A stretch of 64,000 bases of DNA from Trichomonas vaginalis G3 (Eukaryota; Parabasalia; Trichomonadida; Trichomonadidae): the NCBI RefSeq assembly GCF_026262505.1, contig NC_067207.1, positions 32,828,082 to 32,892,081 on the forward strand, read 5' to 3'. The notes beneath the pieces were generated by a model that made no database searches, was not told the origin of the DNA, and saw nothing but the letters and a program-made list of their open reading frames with translations. The position numbers were made by a program, and so were the translations under genes. Position 1 is the first letter of the stretch; each line of letters begins with the position of its first letter. Below, piece by piece: positions 31,020 through 41,912 of this stretch.

Positions 31020-32592
31020 TTATTCCTCACTGTCGTCCGTAGCTAAGTTATAGTCATCTAATCTTATTATGGGGATGCCATTAGCACGCACCTGAATGGC
31101 AAAGCAACAATCCCTCATAAATCCAATAAGTGGCTTTGGTACATTTTCAGTTGCTAGTTCAATAGGTCCTTTAACAGACAATTTGTATGTTATTGGAGCA
31201 GTAGATGTTTGACCTTGCTGGAAGCAAAAGTCCACTTCTGTTGGAAAACCACATAAGAAATGTGTGTTGTCATAGCTATCCCATTTATGTTCCACACTAC
31301 CATCATCCACAATGACCTCATAACATCTTCATTAAATCCAATCATATCATTGTTTGTATTGCAAGCGTTCGCAACCATTTCATAAAATACAGGTCCATAT
31401 GATTTTTCAGGTTCTGCAGGCATATTTCCATAAGCTCCCATGGAAAGCTGAAGATATTTAAACTTAGGGTTCTCAAAATTAACATAATAGTTGTCTTTCT
31501 TTCTAAATAGTGCCCAAATACTTTTAACATTAATAGGCGTATAAGCTGCTGTAAATGTTGCACTTGAACTATCTGTATTCTTTGAGAATGAACCGTCCAT
31601 AGGAATCCAATCCATAACTTTAACAGGAAAACATAAAGCCTCGTTTGTATAATGTTCTACAAGTTCTGTATAAATGTTAGGGTCTAAAGAGAATGACTTT
31701 GGATGAATGAAACATTCATTAAAATCCATCTTTGTTCGAAATAGTTGCTGGGTTACAGTTGTAATAGTAACTGTTCCACTAGCTTCTACTGCCTTCGTTA
31801 TCATAGTGAATGGTTCATTCCATGGAACAAATTTATTTGTCGGTGGATTTGAATCTGAAGCAAATGCAACTTTAAGAGTTGGATTGAAAGCAATGATATC
31901 ATTTACAGATATAGATGTGCATTGTAAGGCGTCGCTACTGAACTTTACTTTAAGCTGAATGTTTCCTGCAAAAGCTGGAATAAATCGAATAGCTTCTAAT
32001 GGAAGGAATTTTCTAACAGGAATTCTTAAACGAAGCTTAAAATCAAATGATTTTCCTGCTGTAATTGGACCACTAACAATTTGTCCTGTTCTGCATGTTC
32101 CCGAATGACTCCATACATCTTCATGTCGAGTCTTTGAGAAAACATCTACTTTCTTTATTTGTTCGGTAGTTTGTGAGTTTGAAGTTATATATGCTTCTTC
32201 TCTTGCGTTGTCTTGAGAATATACGATACGACCATTTGCAAGGATTTGATATCCAGCAACTGCATAGAAAGCGTCATCGAAACCAATCCAAAATCCTGGT
32301 GGGTTTGTTTTATTGGAACCTGAACCAATTTCTTTATCTGCAATAATTGACCTTCCATTTTATACGTAATGAATGTATTGTAAAGGTCCAACATATTTTC
32401 ACCAGGAGGTGAGAGATTGAATGTTACCCATGTGTTATCTTTAGCAGTTCCAGGTTGTGATGGAATCTTTGCGTCAGAATATTTTCTATTAGTGTCACCA
32501 ATTTGAACTGCATTGTCTATGATATCGAAATATGAGCGAATCTGATGAATATGCTCTGCTGGAGTAAATTCGTTTAACTGTTCGTTCTGCAT
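31020..32592 (-). pseudogene. Major capsid protein of the inner Maverick (fossil)
   Basis: A double jelly-roll type capsid protein by similarity to the outer element's capsid. The stretch RLRIPVRKFLPLEAIRFIPAFAGNIQL matches LRVPLSSFLIFRFLRYLPNWAGKISIEL of the outer copy. Its location near one end of the element and its size, about 520 residues overall, fit. It starts MQNEQLNEFTPAEHIHQIR after ATTTTTATCCGAAGTAAATAC. The gene is broken in a few places. Confidence 0.75.
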
Positions 32593-32619
32593 GTATTTAC
32601 TTCGGATAAAAATATCTAT

Positions 32620-33054
32620 TTACTTCATTATTCTCACTCTTCTTCTTGGCATTCGTGGTGGAAGTTGTTTCTTGACATTTTCAATGAACTGTACATTCTC
32701 TTTTGTCTCAACTTCTTTCACTGGTGGGTCAGGGTTCTTTGACTCGGTTTGCTTTTCAATGAAATTCACGAACTTTGTAATAAGCTCTTGGTTCGTTATT
32801 GAAAGAACATCTGGCTTCTTTTCTTCTGGTTCTATTGACTTTTCAGTTTGAATAGAAGGTTTTATATGGGCTTCGTGGACTTCACCCTTGCCATACACCT
32901 TAATGTTGTCGCTTTCTGCATTCGCTAATGGAACCTTTCTTTTTCTTACGTATATTTTACCATCTTTACTCTGACTTACGTAATAGAAAGGATGTTGTAT
33001 TCCTCTTGCGTCATTTAATATAATAGACTCTCGCTCTGATTTTGATAAGCTCAT
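32620..33054 (-). CDS. Hypothetical protein next to the capsid gene
   Basis: A 144-residue charged protein (MSLSKSERESIILNDARGIQHPFYYVS). It has a short beta segment YVSQSKDGKIYVRKRKVPL near residues 25-45, then a Glu/Lys-rich linker, and ends RMPRRRVRIMK. No membrane segment. It shares a short divergent promoter region (33055-33099) with the 90-residue gene to its right. Unknown function, probably a virion or core protein by position and basic end. Confidence 0.55.
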   Translation of the reverse strand: MSLSKSERESIILNDARGIQHPFYYVSQSKDGKIYVRKRKVPLANAESDNIKVYGKGEVHEAHIKPSIQTEKSIEPEEKKPDVLSITNQELITKFVNFIEKQTESKNPDPPVKEVETKENVQFIENVKKQLPPRMPRRRVRIMK

Positions 33055-33099
33055 TTTACATCGGTTAAAGTTTTAATTTTGTTTTTTATCTGCAGTTAA

Positions 33100-33372
33100 A
33101 TGACTCAGACAAGCCCTACGGACAAGACCCAAGGGGTCATAGATGTTGAAGCATTGAAGAAAGAAATTCGTGAGCAAATTTTATCCGAACTGAAGGAACA
33201 AAAACAAGAACAAAAGCCAGAGAGACCAAAGAGAAAACTTAGTGAAAAACAACTTGCTGCATTAGCTGCTGGAAGACAAAAGAACCCAAGACTACTGGCG
33301 AAAAAAGCTAGAGAAGAAGCTGAAGCAAAGGAAGAACAAAAAGCTAAAGAAGCTGAAGCAAAGAAAGAGTAA
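33100..33372 (+). CDS. Small Lys/Glu-rich protein
   Basis: A 90-residue, mostly helical charged protein (VIDVEALKKEIREQILSELK ... KPKRKLSEKQLAALAAG-type centre, KAREEAEAKEEQKAKEAEAK end). The start follows TTTTTTATCTGCAGTTAAATG, a near-perfect example of the element promoter. The basic centre suggests nucleic acid binding; this is inference. The next gene starts immediately after its stop. Confidence 0.6.
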   Translation: MTQTSPTDKTQGVIDVEALKKEIREQILSELKEQKQEQKPERPKRKLSEKQLAALAAGRQKNPRLLAKKAREEAEAKEEQKAKEAEAKKE

Positions 33373-33607
33373 ATGGGTTATTTTTATCGGAACTAAATGT
33401 ATAGACAAATATAGGGTGTCCAAAGGTGCGTTTAGCACAGCGCTCTATATGAGACTATTAAAGGAGATATATGCTGATTATAAATATATAATAAAAAATA
33501 TGAATATATGTATATGATGAGTATGTTGTATTTTGGCGCCATGCCGGGATATAAAACGAATTTTGAGACAAGAGGCGGTTTCGCGGGAAATTTTGGCGGG
33601 ATTTTTT

Positions 33608-33614
33608 TCATTTT
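33608..33614 (+). promoter_or_regulatory. Host-type initiator in the mariner
   Basis: TCATTTT lies five bases before the transposase ATG (33619) and fits the trichomonad Inr TCAYWWW. The mariner therefore seems to use the host promoter type, unlike the Maverick genes around it. Confidence 0.6.
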
Positions 33615-33618
33615 TTTA

Positions 33619-34634
33619 ATGAATCATAAAGAAAACATCCTCGCTCTTGCAAAAAAATGCAAAGACTGTAAAAAAATCTACGAGACATTGGTAAAATGCT
33701 TCGGTATGGATGCACCTAGCTATTCCACTGTAACGTATCATGTTAGGATGTATCACTTCATGAACAAAAAGGCGCCCATCATAAAAATTGACAAAAAATC
33801 GCCGGATCAAAGAAAAATCAAAGCAATTCTTCAAGCGCTAGATGAAGACCCAAGAGCATCACTCATAAGGATAGAGGAGATGACAAAGATACCACGTACA
33901 ACAGTCAGTTATTATCTGCACAATTATTTGAACTACAAACTAGCGTATACACGTTGGGTTCCGCACAACCTTAATTCAGTTCAAAAAAAATCTAGAGTCC
34001 AATCTTCGAAAGAGCTCCTCTCTATATTGGTGCGTATCAATCCAAGAAGTTTCGCTTTTTAGTAACAGGGGACGAGTCTTGGTTTCAATATGCAACAGAA
34101 GCCAAAATCATGTGGATCCCGAAGGATGAAAATCCGCAAACATTCCCGAAGAAAAAAATTGACACAACAATGATGATGTTGTCGGTTTTTTGGGGCGTGA
34201 ATGGCATCATCGCAATTGATATTCTTCAAAAACCTAATGCGATGAATGCTCAGTATCTAATTGACAATGTTCTTACTCAAATTATCAATTCTGATGAGTT
34301 TGAGAAATCCAAACAACAAAAACAAAAGTTTGCAATTCATTTTGATAATTCAAGAGTTCACAAAAGTCATAAGGTAATGAATTACTTGGTGGAAAACAAT
34401 GTCAAAGTTGTTCCAAACCCAATTTATTCACCTGATATTGCACCCTCTGACTTTTATTTATTCGGCACGCTAAAAAAGAGAGCTGAAGGACGCGAATTCG
34501 CGAGTCCAGATGATCTTGAAAATTTTGTAAGAGAGCAATTTGAGCAATTTTCTCATGATGATTTAAAGCGTGTCTTTCAAGCCTGGATCGATCGCTGCGA
34601 ACGCGTGATTGAATCCAATGGTGATTATATTTAA
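33619..34634 (+). pseudogene. mariner transposase, frameshifted
   Basis: A cut-and-paste transposase. The first part (from MNHKENILALAKKCK) holds two helix-turn-helix units (about STVTYHVRMYHF and IPRTTVSYYLHNYL), the TIR-binding region. The second part (open from about 34.0 kb) holds the catalytic triad: D in TGDESW, D in HFDNSRVH and D in PSDFYLF, with 34 residues between the last two (D,D34D, the mariner hallmark). The two parts are in different frames, with the shift near 34.0-34.03 kb, so this copy should not make active enzyme. The ATG at 33619 is chosen over upstream ones because of the Inr before it. Confidence 0.88.
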
Positions 34635-34712
34635 ATAAACTTTATATATATGTAACTTGTTTATTTCTATTCGCAGTATTCAGGTTTGTGCTAAACACAC
34701 CTTTGGACACCC

Positions 34713-35535
34713 TATACCTTTATCTGTTGCGTTCAGTAGTGAAAACCCTGACGTCAAAATAAAGGGGAACAGAGTAACGTTTAAGTTTCCAACAGACTGG
34801 ATTGTGAACATAAATGAAGAGAAGTACATTGGCATAACATCTATGTATATAACACATGCTTTCAGAAAGGTTGACTTTATACTTCAAGTCGAGATAGAAA
34901 ATGACGAACAATCTTTAAGCGCCCAAAACATTCACATATACAAATACTTTAAAGACGATACAACATTGCAACAATGTATGATTTCATTTAATGAGATGTT
35001 CGAGAAAAAGTTCAACATTGAAATACAAACTTTACAGCCTTTACGTGAGTTTCTTGCACAACTGAAAGAAGAAGGTAGTCAGCCACAACTTATAGACTTT
35101 CATTATGAATTTAATGAAAATGAAGATGGAACACATGACTGTCAGTTTGTTGTATTCTCACCATTCAATGAAGTCGCTAAAGAGAAAGAAAATCCATTAC
35201 GTATAAGATTTCAAATCTCTGAACCAAGTGATGATTTCAAGAATGTTTTCAATTATGATGCAATGCTTCCGAGGAAAAATGAATTTTCAAAGATTGTAAC
35301 ACCTGGCATTTGGGATAGAAAGCAAGCTATATTATATTCAAACTTAAGTAAGGGAGTTGAAAATGAGTTCATTGGTCATACAAGAACTTCACCACTTCCT
35401 AACCCTAAATACTATAAATTAACTGGCTTCAATCGTGAGTTTTGGATAGACATGTTCTCCACTCATGACCATAACTGCCCAGTGTCTTACCTCCAGACCA
35501 TAAGGACTGTCTCTACATTGAAGCACAACTCTTAA
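34713..35535 (+). pseudogene. Inner Maverick gene interrupted by the mariner
   Basis: About 270 residues of a virion-type protein of unknown assignment. It has a beta-rich start (VAFSSENPDVKIKGNRVTFKFPTDWIVNI, EKYIGITSMYITHAF), an acidic centre and a C-terminal region with KYYKLTGFNREFWIDMF. Its start codon lies left of the mariner, near 33.4 kb, so the gene is split by that insertion. It resembles a minor structural protein in composition, but no family is recognised. Confidence 0.55.
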
Positions 35536-35729
35536 ACTCTACCATCGCAGTATTGTAAATGACCACATGGACTTCGCCCTTGCCGCTAGCGGCTTATTTT
35601 TATCACGAATGACCTCATTGCTGACAAAAATAAATGACCTTATTATTTTTCTCATTCATGACCTCAGAACTTAAGCTTTCTTATGAATGAAGTCTTAGTC
35701 TGAATAGAAAAGTTAAACTTTTCAGCAAA

Positions 35730-38287
35730 TCAATGACTAGAAGACTTACATAAGTCAAATCCAATCTCTTGACCATCATGAAGTGCTTTGTAAAGTTTCA
35801 TAACACTGAACTCAGAGTCTTTGTCAAATTTTCCTTGCGGAACCATTAAACCTTTATCTTCATCATAGAAACACTGAACAGAGTCAGGAAACATTTCATT
35901 AGCGGTTAAAGCAATAACATCTTGCTTCACGCCTTTCATTCTGCAGTGAAATGCAACTTAATTTAAATCATTCGTGAGTAAGTCTATGTAAGTCTTCTTT
36001 CCACAAAATATTGACTTGTATGCTAAACTTTGTTTATCTTTTGTGATTTCTGCAAAGTCGCTATGAAATTGACCAAGGTTTTTACCAATGAGAACTCTTC
36101 CATAACGTTTCTCAAACTCTTCAGCTAAACGAGGGATATCTTCATTGTAGAGATGCATACTGTCCGTATCGCTATAAAAGATGTCCATTCCTAAGTCCTC
36201 AGCAGTACAGAATACTTCACACATTATTCTCTTCGACATAGACAGAATGTTAACACCAAGTGGACAGAAGTTAAAGTGTCTGCAAATGCTTTTCGTTAGC
36301 TTGAAAATAGTTTTATCTGAACCATCCAAACCTTCGAACTTCACTATATGGTTGTAGTTTCTGATGGCATATCTTATAGCATCTTTGTCATCTACTATGG
36401 TTATTTTTGACTCAATAGGAGATAGAATAGTTTTGCCATAAATACTGTTCAGAATGAGCTTTATATTTTCTTGCAAAGGATTTCCTTCTTTCTTATACTT
36501 TAACCTTAACTCAAACAACTTCTTTACTTCATCTCTTATTCTAATATCTCTGTTTCCATCGTAGTAGTATCCTTGCAACACTTCACATTTGACACCTTGA
36601 TATTTTATAAGGTCTTGTAATGTTATATGGTCAACATACATGAGACAGCAAGAGTTTGAACTTCTGGGAACGTTAAGTTCTGGATTTAGTTCAGGGTCAC
36701 AAACTATTAAAGGAAAGTGTCTATGTATGCTAATCTCTTTTATCTTAATGAGAACAAAGAAGCCAGACATAAACTTTTCACCAATGGGTTCCTTTTGGTC
36801 GTCATCGAATAAATGCTTTAACAAATATTCAGAACTTAACATCTCATCCTTCAATACTTTTGGAATTCCTTCTAAAGTATAAAGTCTTGCTATAGCGGAT
36901 GGATATAATGAAACAGCGTCGAAGTCAGCAATGAGTTTCTTTTCGCTCTTTTGTTTCATGTTATCTGACAACATACATCTTCCACCTTGAATGCATCTCG
37001 AAATAAATTCTCTTGGTTTATTTGAGAGGTCATAAAGATTTCCATTCGGGAAGTATACTCTGTTCTCAAATAATTTGTTAGCAATTGAACAAATACTAAC
37101 GTAGTCATAAACGTTTAAATCAAATTCTTTCAATATGTCATTGCGGAACTTAACAAAACCTTCTCTTAAAATTCTTACATCTTGTTTGCAATAAAATGTG
37201 CTATACTTTTCTAAGTCGAAATGGTTTTCATCTATTCTGCAACCTTTGATGGAATCTATGTTTTTCATAAATGTATCTGCATCCTGGATAAACTTACATG
37301 CTTCAGAAATGACACCAGTTCTGTTGTCATTTGCTAACAAAACACTGCTGTAGTAGTTGTATGGAAATACTTCTTTCGGTCCTGTTTGTAAGTTAAACAT
37401 AGCAGGAAATAGTTTAAGCTTCTTATTTATAACACTGTAAGAGTCTTTTATAATAATTGCCCTTCCTTTATATAAGCCAGTTATTTGCATTGTTCGTGAA
37501 CCTTTAATGATGGGAGTTCCTTTCACTTCTGTCATGTGTCTTAAGATGAAGTTTATATCATAACTGAGGTTATGGAAATATATTAAACTCTTGTCAGGAA
37601 GTCGTTCCAAAAATTCTGTTGCACAGTTCTGACCCCAAATGCTTTCACTCACTGAACCATCTTCACTGTCGTAACAGATGTTAAAAGCTTTATGAAAGCC
37701 ATCCGTACTACACTCAAAGTCAGCAAAGAAAACGTGCTCAGGAATGAACTTACATTTAGCTTTATTTACTTCTTTTGACTCGGCTTTCTTCTTCAGTTGT
37801 ACACAATACTTTGGAGCATATGTCAAATCTTTAAATGGTGCAAGGTTCTGTTTATATAAGTCAGTCGTATATGTGAAAAGTTCTCCATAAGAAATAGGTT
37901 CGAAATATTTGCACTCCCACAATGTTTTCATAACATCCCATAGCGGTGTAGTTCTATCCATGCGAACTACATATTTATCTTCTCTCTTTGTATAAATCTT
38001 CATCTGTTTCTCAATGTTCATTCCACCACACTCCTTCAAGATTTCTATATAGTTGCGAATGAAATATGTTGTCATTGGAAGTCTTTCATTTAGCATGTAG
38101 TGGTCTTCAACAAGAAGTAAGTCAATAGTTCGAACAGTTTACATTCTTTTGGTATGTATCTCTTTATTTCATTATGTCTTGAGTCATTGAAGTAACCAAT
38201 GGTAACATTAAATGCTATACCTGTTGCGTCAGAAATTTCTTGTACTTTACTTTGAGGAAAGTCTCTAACACGAATGACTTCTCTCAT
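35730..38287 (-). pseudogene. Protein-primed family B DNA polymerase (fossil)
   Basis: The replicative polymerase of the inner Maverick. Most of the core is visible: Exo I ADFECSTD, Exo II FHNLSYDINFI, Exo III YCKQDVRIL, motif A DFDAVSLYPSA, motif B KLILNSIYGKT and motif C YSDTDSMH, in the right order for protein-primed PolB. Such enzymes copy linear elements from a terminal protein. Upstream, in the same orientation, is the 39486 gene, which may be the N-terminal part of the same protein in intact relatives. The gene has more than one break. Confidence 0.9.
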
Positions 38288-38307
38288 GTGGTCAATAGTT
38301 TCTTCAT

Positions 38308-39486
38308 TTACTCCAGCCTGAATGCAAGCATAAACGAAACAATTGTCTCTGTCATAAGTGTTGCAGTTCTTTTGTTCAGTTCATTGAAGATTTGGTAGCG
38401 TTCAAGATTTATAGGTAATGTGCAAAGATACTTCCAGAACTGACCGCTTCTCTTCTTATAAAACTTCTTTTCACCAAGGATTTCATTCCAGAAGTCATCT
38501 ATATCTTGTTTATCTCCTGTTTGTTTAAGTCTGTTCAATAATCTTTTCTGTCTTTCTGTCAGTGTGCTTTCATCTCTATATGGTCGCTTCTGTGGCTTTC
38601 CTTTCTTAACATCTGACATCGTTAAGCCTTCATATTCAGTTAAATCATACATCTTTATTTCAGTAAGATTCTTTATGTTTGTCAAGAAGAAGTCATAGTG
38701 CATTTCAACAATACCTGCAGCATTTGCTTCTATCTCTGATATAAAGTTCTCCTTCAAGAGCTGATGTAGTAATGTTCCAATATTATTGAGGTTTAACGTA
38801 GAACATTCATACTTTCCACCAAGTTTATAACATACCATCCATCTTTGTTGGGAGTTTATTTTAATCTTCTCTAAGAGTCTCATGAAAACCTTACCGAAAT
38901 GTTTGTGTAAGTAGTCTCTGTTTGGTTCATCTAAAGCTTCGATGTTAAAGTCAATGAGTCTATTGCCTGACTTCACATTTCTCTTCCTATTCTCTTCATC
39001 TTTCTTTAACCATCTCTCACCTTCTTTTGGTTTGTCGTCAATGGAACGAATGACATCGTTAGCTTTGCGAACTTGTTCTATAGCACTTTTAAACATCTCT
39101 CTTCTCTGTTGTTTCAGTGTGTCGTCTCTCTTTCGTGTTTCACCAACGTTTGCATTTGTTATGTCAAACATCTCTTGACGAACATCATGCGAAAGAGCTT
39201 TACGAGTATGACCAACGTTCGCATTTGTTATGTCAAACATTTCTCTTCTTACTTCATGAGGTACTGAACGTCTATGATATAAGTCAATAGCAACGTCATT
39301 TAAAGGAAATGCTCTTGCATTTATGAACTCATGAATTCTATCATAAGTTATTTCACCATTGTAGTCATTGAGGATGTCAGCGAGTGCTTTTTTGTTTGTC
39401 GCGTAATGTTTTGCAACATCTATGTTAGCTTCTGTAAGAAGTTGTTTTATTTCCGAGTGTTCTAACTTAGACAACTTCCGATACAT
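38308..39486 (-). CDS. Gene upstream of PolB, possible polymerase N-terminal part
   Basis: A 392-residue protein. The first about 60 residues (LEHSEIKQLLTEANIDVAKHYATNKKALADILND) resemble the start of the 3267 gene, which also precedes a PolB. A twofold repeat follows (HEVRREMFDITNANVGHTRKA / HDVRQEMFDITNANVGETRK, about 74-116), then a basic helical stretch and a folded domain (about 200-290) like those seen at the N-terminus of Maverick polymerases (QQRWMVCYKLGGKYE). It may supply the terminal protein or a polymerase extension; this is inference. The open frame ends close before the PolB frames. Confidence 0.6.
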   Translation of the reverse strand: MYRKLSKLEHSEIKQLLTEANIDVAKHYATNKKALADILNDYNGEITYDRIHEFINARAFPLNDVAIDLYHRRSVPHEVRREMFDITNANVGHTRKALSHDVRQEMFDITNANVGETRKRDDTLKQQRREMFKSAIEQVRKANDVIRSIDDKPKEGERWLKKDEENRKRNVKSGNRLIDFNIEALDEPNRDYLHKHFGKVFMRLLEKIKINSQQRWMVCYKLGGKYECSTLNLNNIGTLLHQLLKENFISEIEANAAGIVEMHYDFFLTNIKNLTEIKMYDLTEYEGLTMSDVKKGKPQKRPYRDESTLTERQKRLLNRLKQTGDKQDIDDFWNEILGEKKFYKKRSGQFWKYLCTLPINLERYQIFNELNKRTATLMTETIVSFMLAFRLE

Positions 39487-39574
39487 CTTTAGTAGGAAAT
39501 AAAAAAATTTCTTAGAAAAAAATTAGCTTAGATTTTTTAAGGCTAGTTTTAAAATATTTCGAACTTTTTATTAT

Positions 39575-40048
39575 AATGAAACACATGCAAGATTGCAAGT
39601 TCTTTTCATACAATGCTCTCGCTATGCCATCAAGAATGAGTTCAATAATGCTTCAAATGTTAATGTTATCTTTAACAAGAAGTTTGTGAAAGAATCTAAG
39701 TTCGGTCAGTATGTCAGACCATTAGCTATCGTCATTGACCGCAAACGTTATACTTCACAAGAGTTAGCAGTAGTTTTGAAACAAAAGAGTTTCTTCGTGA
39801 ATGTCAAAGATACTCATTATACTGTCATAAAGAACTCTAACATTGACTTCTTCAGTATTGCTATGAATCTTTCCGAACAGAAAGAATATAAGAAGGGTGA
39901 AACAAATGTGAAATATTATCCTTCATCTCTGAAGACAATAACGAACAAAGATGTTATACAGAAATTCTTACCAAAGGTTGAAGAAGCTTCTATTGACATT
40001 GACGAAGGAAGTGAAATGGTTGAAGAAATTGACCCTGACGTCATTTAA
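39575..40048 (+). pseudogene. Small Maverick protein, related to the 59261 gene
   Basis: About 150 residues, with a beta-rich body and an acidic end (SIDIDEGSEMVEEIDPDVI). The outer element's 59261 protein has a similar size and the same kind of tail (NIDIDPEMF), so they are likely orthologous. Such a compact protein with an acidic tail resembles single-stranded DNA-binding proteins, but no motif proves it. The gene appears slightly broken. It is convergent with the KilA-N gene; a hairpin (40122-40147) lies between their ends. Confidence 0.5.
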
Positions 40049-40121
40049 GCAAAAATATATTTTTGGTTAGTCTTCATATCGACATTTTACAACACTTAAA
40101 TGGTAAAAACAAAATAAACTT

Positions 40122-40147
40122 GACGAAGTGAAGATTTGCACTTCGTC
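40122..40147. repeat. Intergenic hairpin GACGAAGTG...CACTTCGTC
   Basis: A perfect 9-bp inverted repeat with an 8-base loop AAGATTTG. The same hairpin, with the loop inverted, recurs at 43968 and 44156. It lies between convergent genes, so a 3'-end (termination or processing) role is plausible. Confidence 0.65.
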
Positions 40148-40230
40148 GATTATGATCGACATGGAGCGTTTTGTTTTTATCATGGTTTTCTCCACTATAG
40201 TTCTAACGTGGCACCCGACGAGATTTTTTT

Positions 40231-41058
40231 TCATTCTTCCTCTTTGAAGTTATCGAAATATTCTGTTATTTTTTCCTTCAGTAATGTTAAGTCTTCTTTG
40301 AATGTAAGTATTGTGCAACCTTTGATGTCATAGTGTGTTTGAGGAAGTGTGTCTTGAACTATCTGTTTAACATCTTCATTCGGTGTCATTGAAATCGGTA
40401 AGTTTTCACGATAGAACCAATTTCTGTCAGATTTGTAAATCTTAGCAAGGTCGTAAAAGCTTTTGTTGTTTCTTCTGACTAAATGCAACATAACCATGTC
40501 ACTGTCTTCTTCTTTCTCCAACTCTTCAGTATATATCATATACTTATAACTCTTTTCCTTTCCTTTTGGTACTGAACGTGGTATTCTTTTCTGTATGCTT
40601 TTGTCTTTGGATTCAATGACTTCATCTTTTGCATGAAGTTTCTTTTCCATATCTTCGCGTTCTGCTTTATATAGTTCATCTAACATCATGAAAATATAAC
40701 AAGCATAACGAGGTGAAGCCCACATTGCTACAGCATTTACTAAAAGTCTATGAACATAATATCCTTTCAAACCAGGAGCCAAATTCTTGCGATTTTCGTA
40801 CGGAATCTCTTCTCTCGGTTTTCCGAGGGAAGCAATCATATGAGGAAATTCTTCTAAAAGTTCTTTTGTCTGTTGGTTTTCAAACCAATGATATGCTTGC
40901 TTTGTAGAACGAAGAGCATTCATTATACTTTGCATTTGGTACATGTCATCTTTGACTGAACGAATGAGTCTCAATTGTTTGTTATACTGTATGTATTCAT
41001 ATTCTTCATTAATGGCTTCATGAACGATAGCAGTTGTTGTGTTCTCTGTTGTTGACAT
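40231..41058 (-). CDS. KilA-N domain protein
   Basis: A 275-residue protein with a KilA-N-type DNA-binding region at about 55-130 (NRKNLAPGLKGYYVHRLLVNAVAMWASPRYACYIFMMLDEL). A coiled coil follows (about 130-160), then a C-terminal domain with MIYTEELEKEEDSDMVMLHLVRRN that resembles the C-terminal parts of poxvirus/iridovirus BRO and MSV199-type proteins. Such proteins are common accessory genes of large DNA viruses and Mavericks. The ATG at 41058 follows TTTTTTTATCCGGAATATAAAG, the element promoter type. It appears whole. Confidence 0.7.
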   Translation of the reverse strand: MSTTENTTTAIVHEAINEEYEYIQYNKQLRLIRSVKDDMYQMQSIMNALRSTKQAYHWFENQQTKELLEEFPHMIASLGKPREEIPYENRKNLAPGLKGYYVHRLLVNAVAMWASPRYACYIFMMLDELYKAEREDMEKKLHAKDEVIESKDKSIQKRIPRSVPKGKEKSYKYMIYTEELEKEEDSDMVMLHLVRRNNKSFYDLAKIYKSDRNWFYRENLPISMTPNEDVKQIVQDTLPQTHYDIKGCTILTFKEDLTLLKEKITEYFDNFKEEE

Positions 41059-41146
41059 ATCTGTCTTTATATTCCGGATAAAAAAAATATTTTATAAAAA
41101 ACTAACTTTATTTTCTGACTTTCACAAAAGACCAAAAATAAACGCT

Positions 41147-41758
41147 TTACATGTATTTTTCAGCAACTTCGTCAAATAATTTTATAGCTTTATCTATCTC
41201 ATCTACTTCAAACGTTTCTTTACCTTTCATGGGAGCACCATACCTTTTCTCAAACTTTTCAAGTAGTTCTGTTTCTGCAGCTCTCATATCATTAACGAAC
41301 ACAACCTTGACTCTATTGACTGTACTGTCATATCTTTGAGTTATATTATATGTTCTTCCTATCTTATATCTCTTTGTATTGAAGTCCTTCGGTTTCTGAA
41401 CGATGTATAGTAAGCCTTCACTGCAACGTTCCGTATCGAATGAACCATAAGTTATGAAGTTATATCCAACAACTGGGTCTAACCATAACAAAACTATTGG
41501 TATAAGACTTTTGTCTATAAGATATGCTCTTGTTCCATGAAATGCTACTGATATCATAAGCTCAGGATTTCTTGTCAAAATTTTCTGAGTTGAAGCATTT
41601 CTAACCAAGTCGTTTGTTTTCTTTCCAGATGGAGATATAATGTCTGACAAAGAATATTTGTTGTATTTCTTTGAGTATCTTACGTTTAAATCACCTATTC
41701 TAACCACTTTGGTGTCATTGTCAATCTTTCTAACTGTTTCAAACTCAATGTTTGACAT
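41147..41758 (-). CDS. KilA-N-like plus T5orf172 (GIY-YIG-type) protein
   Basis: A protein of about 203 residues. The N-terminal about 95 residues (VVRIGDLNVRYSKKYNKYSLSDII ... NPELMISVAFHGTRAYLIDKSLIPIVLLWLDPV) look KilA-N-like. The C-terminal part (LLYIVQKPKDFNTKRYKIGRT ... AAETELLEKFEKRYGAPMKGKETFEVD) follows the T5orf172 pattern, a GIY-YIG nuclease relative seen in phage and viral anti-repressor-type genes. A regulatory or nuclease role is likely but not shown. I prefer the ATG at 41758 over the one 18 bases upstream; both follow TTTTATTTTGTATG. It appears whole. Confidence 0.7.
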   Translation of the reverse strand: MSNIEFETVRKIDNDTKVVRIGDLNVRYSKKYNKYSLSDIISPSGKKTNDLVRNASTQKILTRNPELMISVAFHGTRAYLIDKSLIPIVLLWLDPVVGYNFITYGSFDTERCSEGLLYIVQKPKDFNTKRYKIGRTYNITQRYDSTVNRVKVVFVNDMRAAETELLEKFEKRYGAPMKGKETFEVDEIDKAIKLFDEVAEKYM

Positions 41759-41857
41759 TACTGTCTTTACATACAAAATAAAAAATTTTCTTAGAAAAAA
41801 TTAGCGTTATTTTTCTAACTAATGAAATTTGGTCATTTTTCAGACAAAAATAATGTT

Positions 41858-41911
41858 TATGTTAGCATGTTAGATCTAACACGTTTTCTAACCACTTTTC
41901 TAACATAACTA
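41858..41911 (-). repeat. 54-bp intergenic repeat with TTAGATCTAA palindrome
   Basis: Matches, in reverse, 43917-43961 and 44966-45018. The core is AAAACGTGTTAGATCTAACA preceded by GGTTAGAAA units. All three copies lie between genes of the inner Maverick, upstream or downstream of accessory genes. Possibly a regulatory or recombination site. Confidence 0.65.
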
Positions 41912-41912
41912 T

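Larger units (their letters stand above)
33415..34712 (+). mobile_element. mariner transposon (Tvmar-like) inside the Maverick
   Basis: A 1.3 kb element with about 28-bp terminal inverted repeats (GGGTGTCCAAAGGTG(C/T)GTTT... and its complement), flanked by TA. The ends read ...ATA TA GGGTGTCC and GGACACCC TA TACC. It encodes a D,D34D transposase. It sits a few codons after the start of a Maverick gene and so interrupts that gene. The layout and length fit the trichomonad mariner Tvmar1. Confidence 0.92.

Noticed and set aside
33508-33618. Earlier ATGs for the mariner transposase
   Set aside because: The Inr TCATTTT lies downstream of them, and mariner similarity begins at the ATG at 33619.
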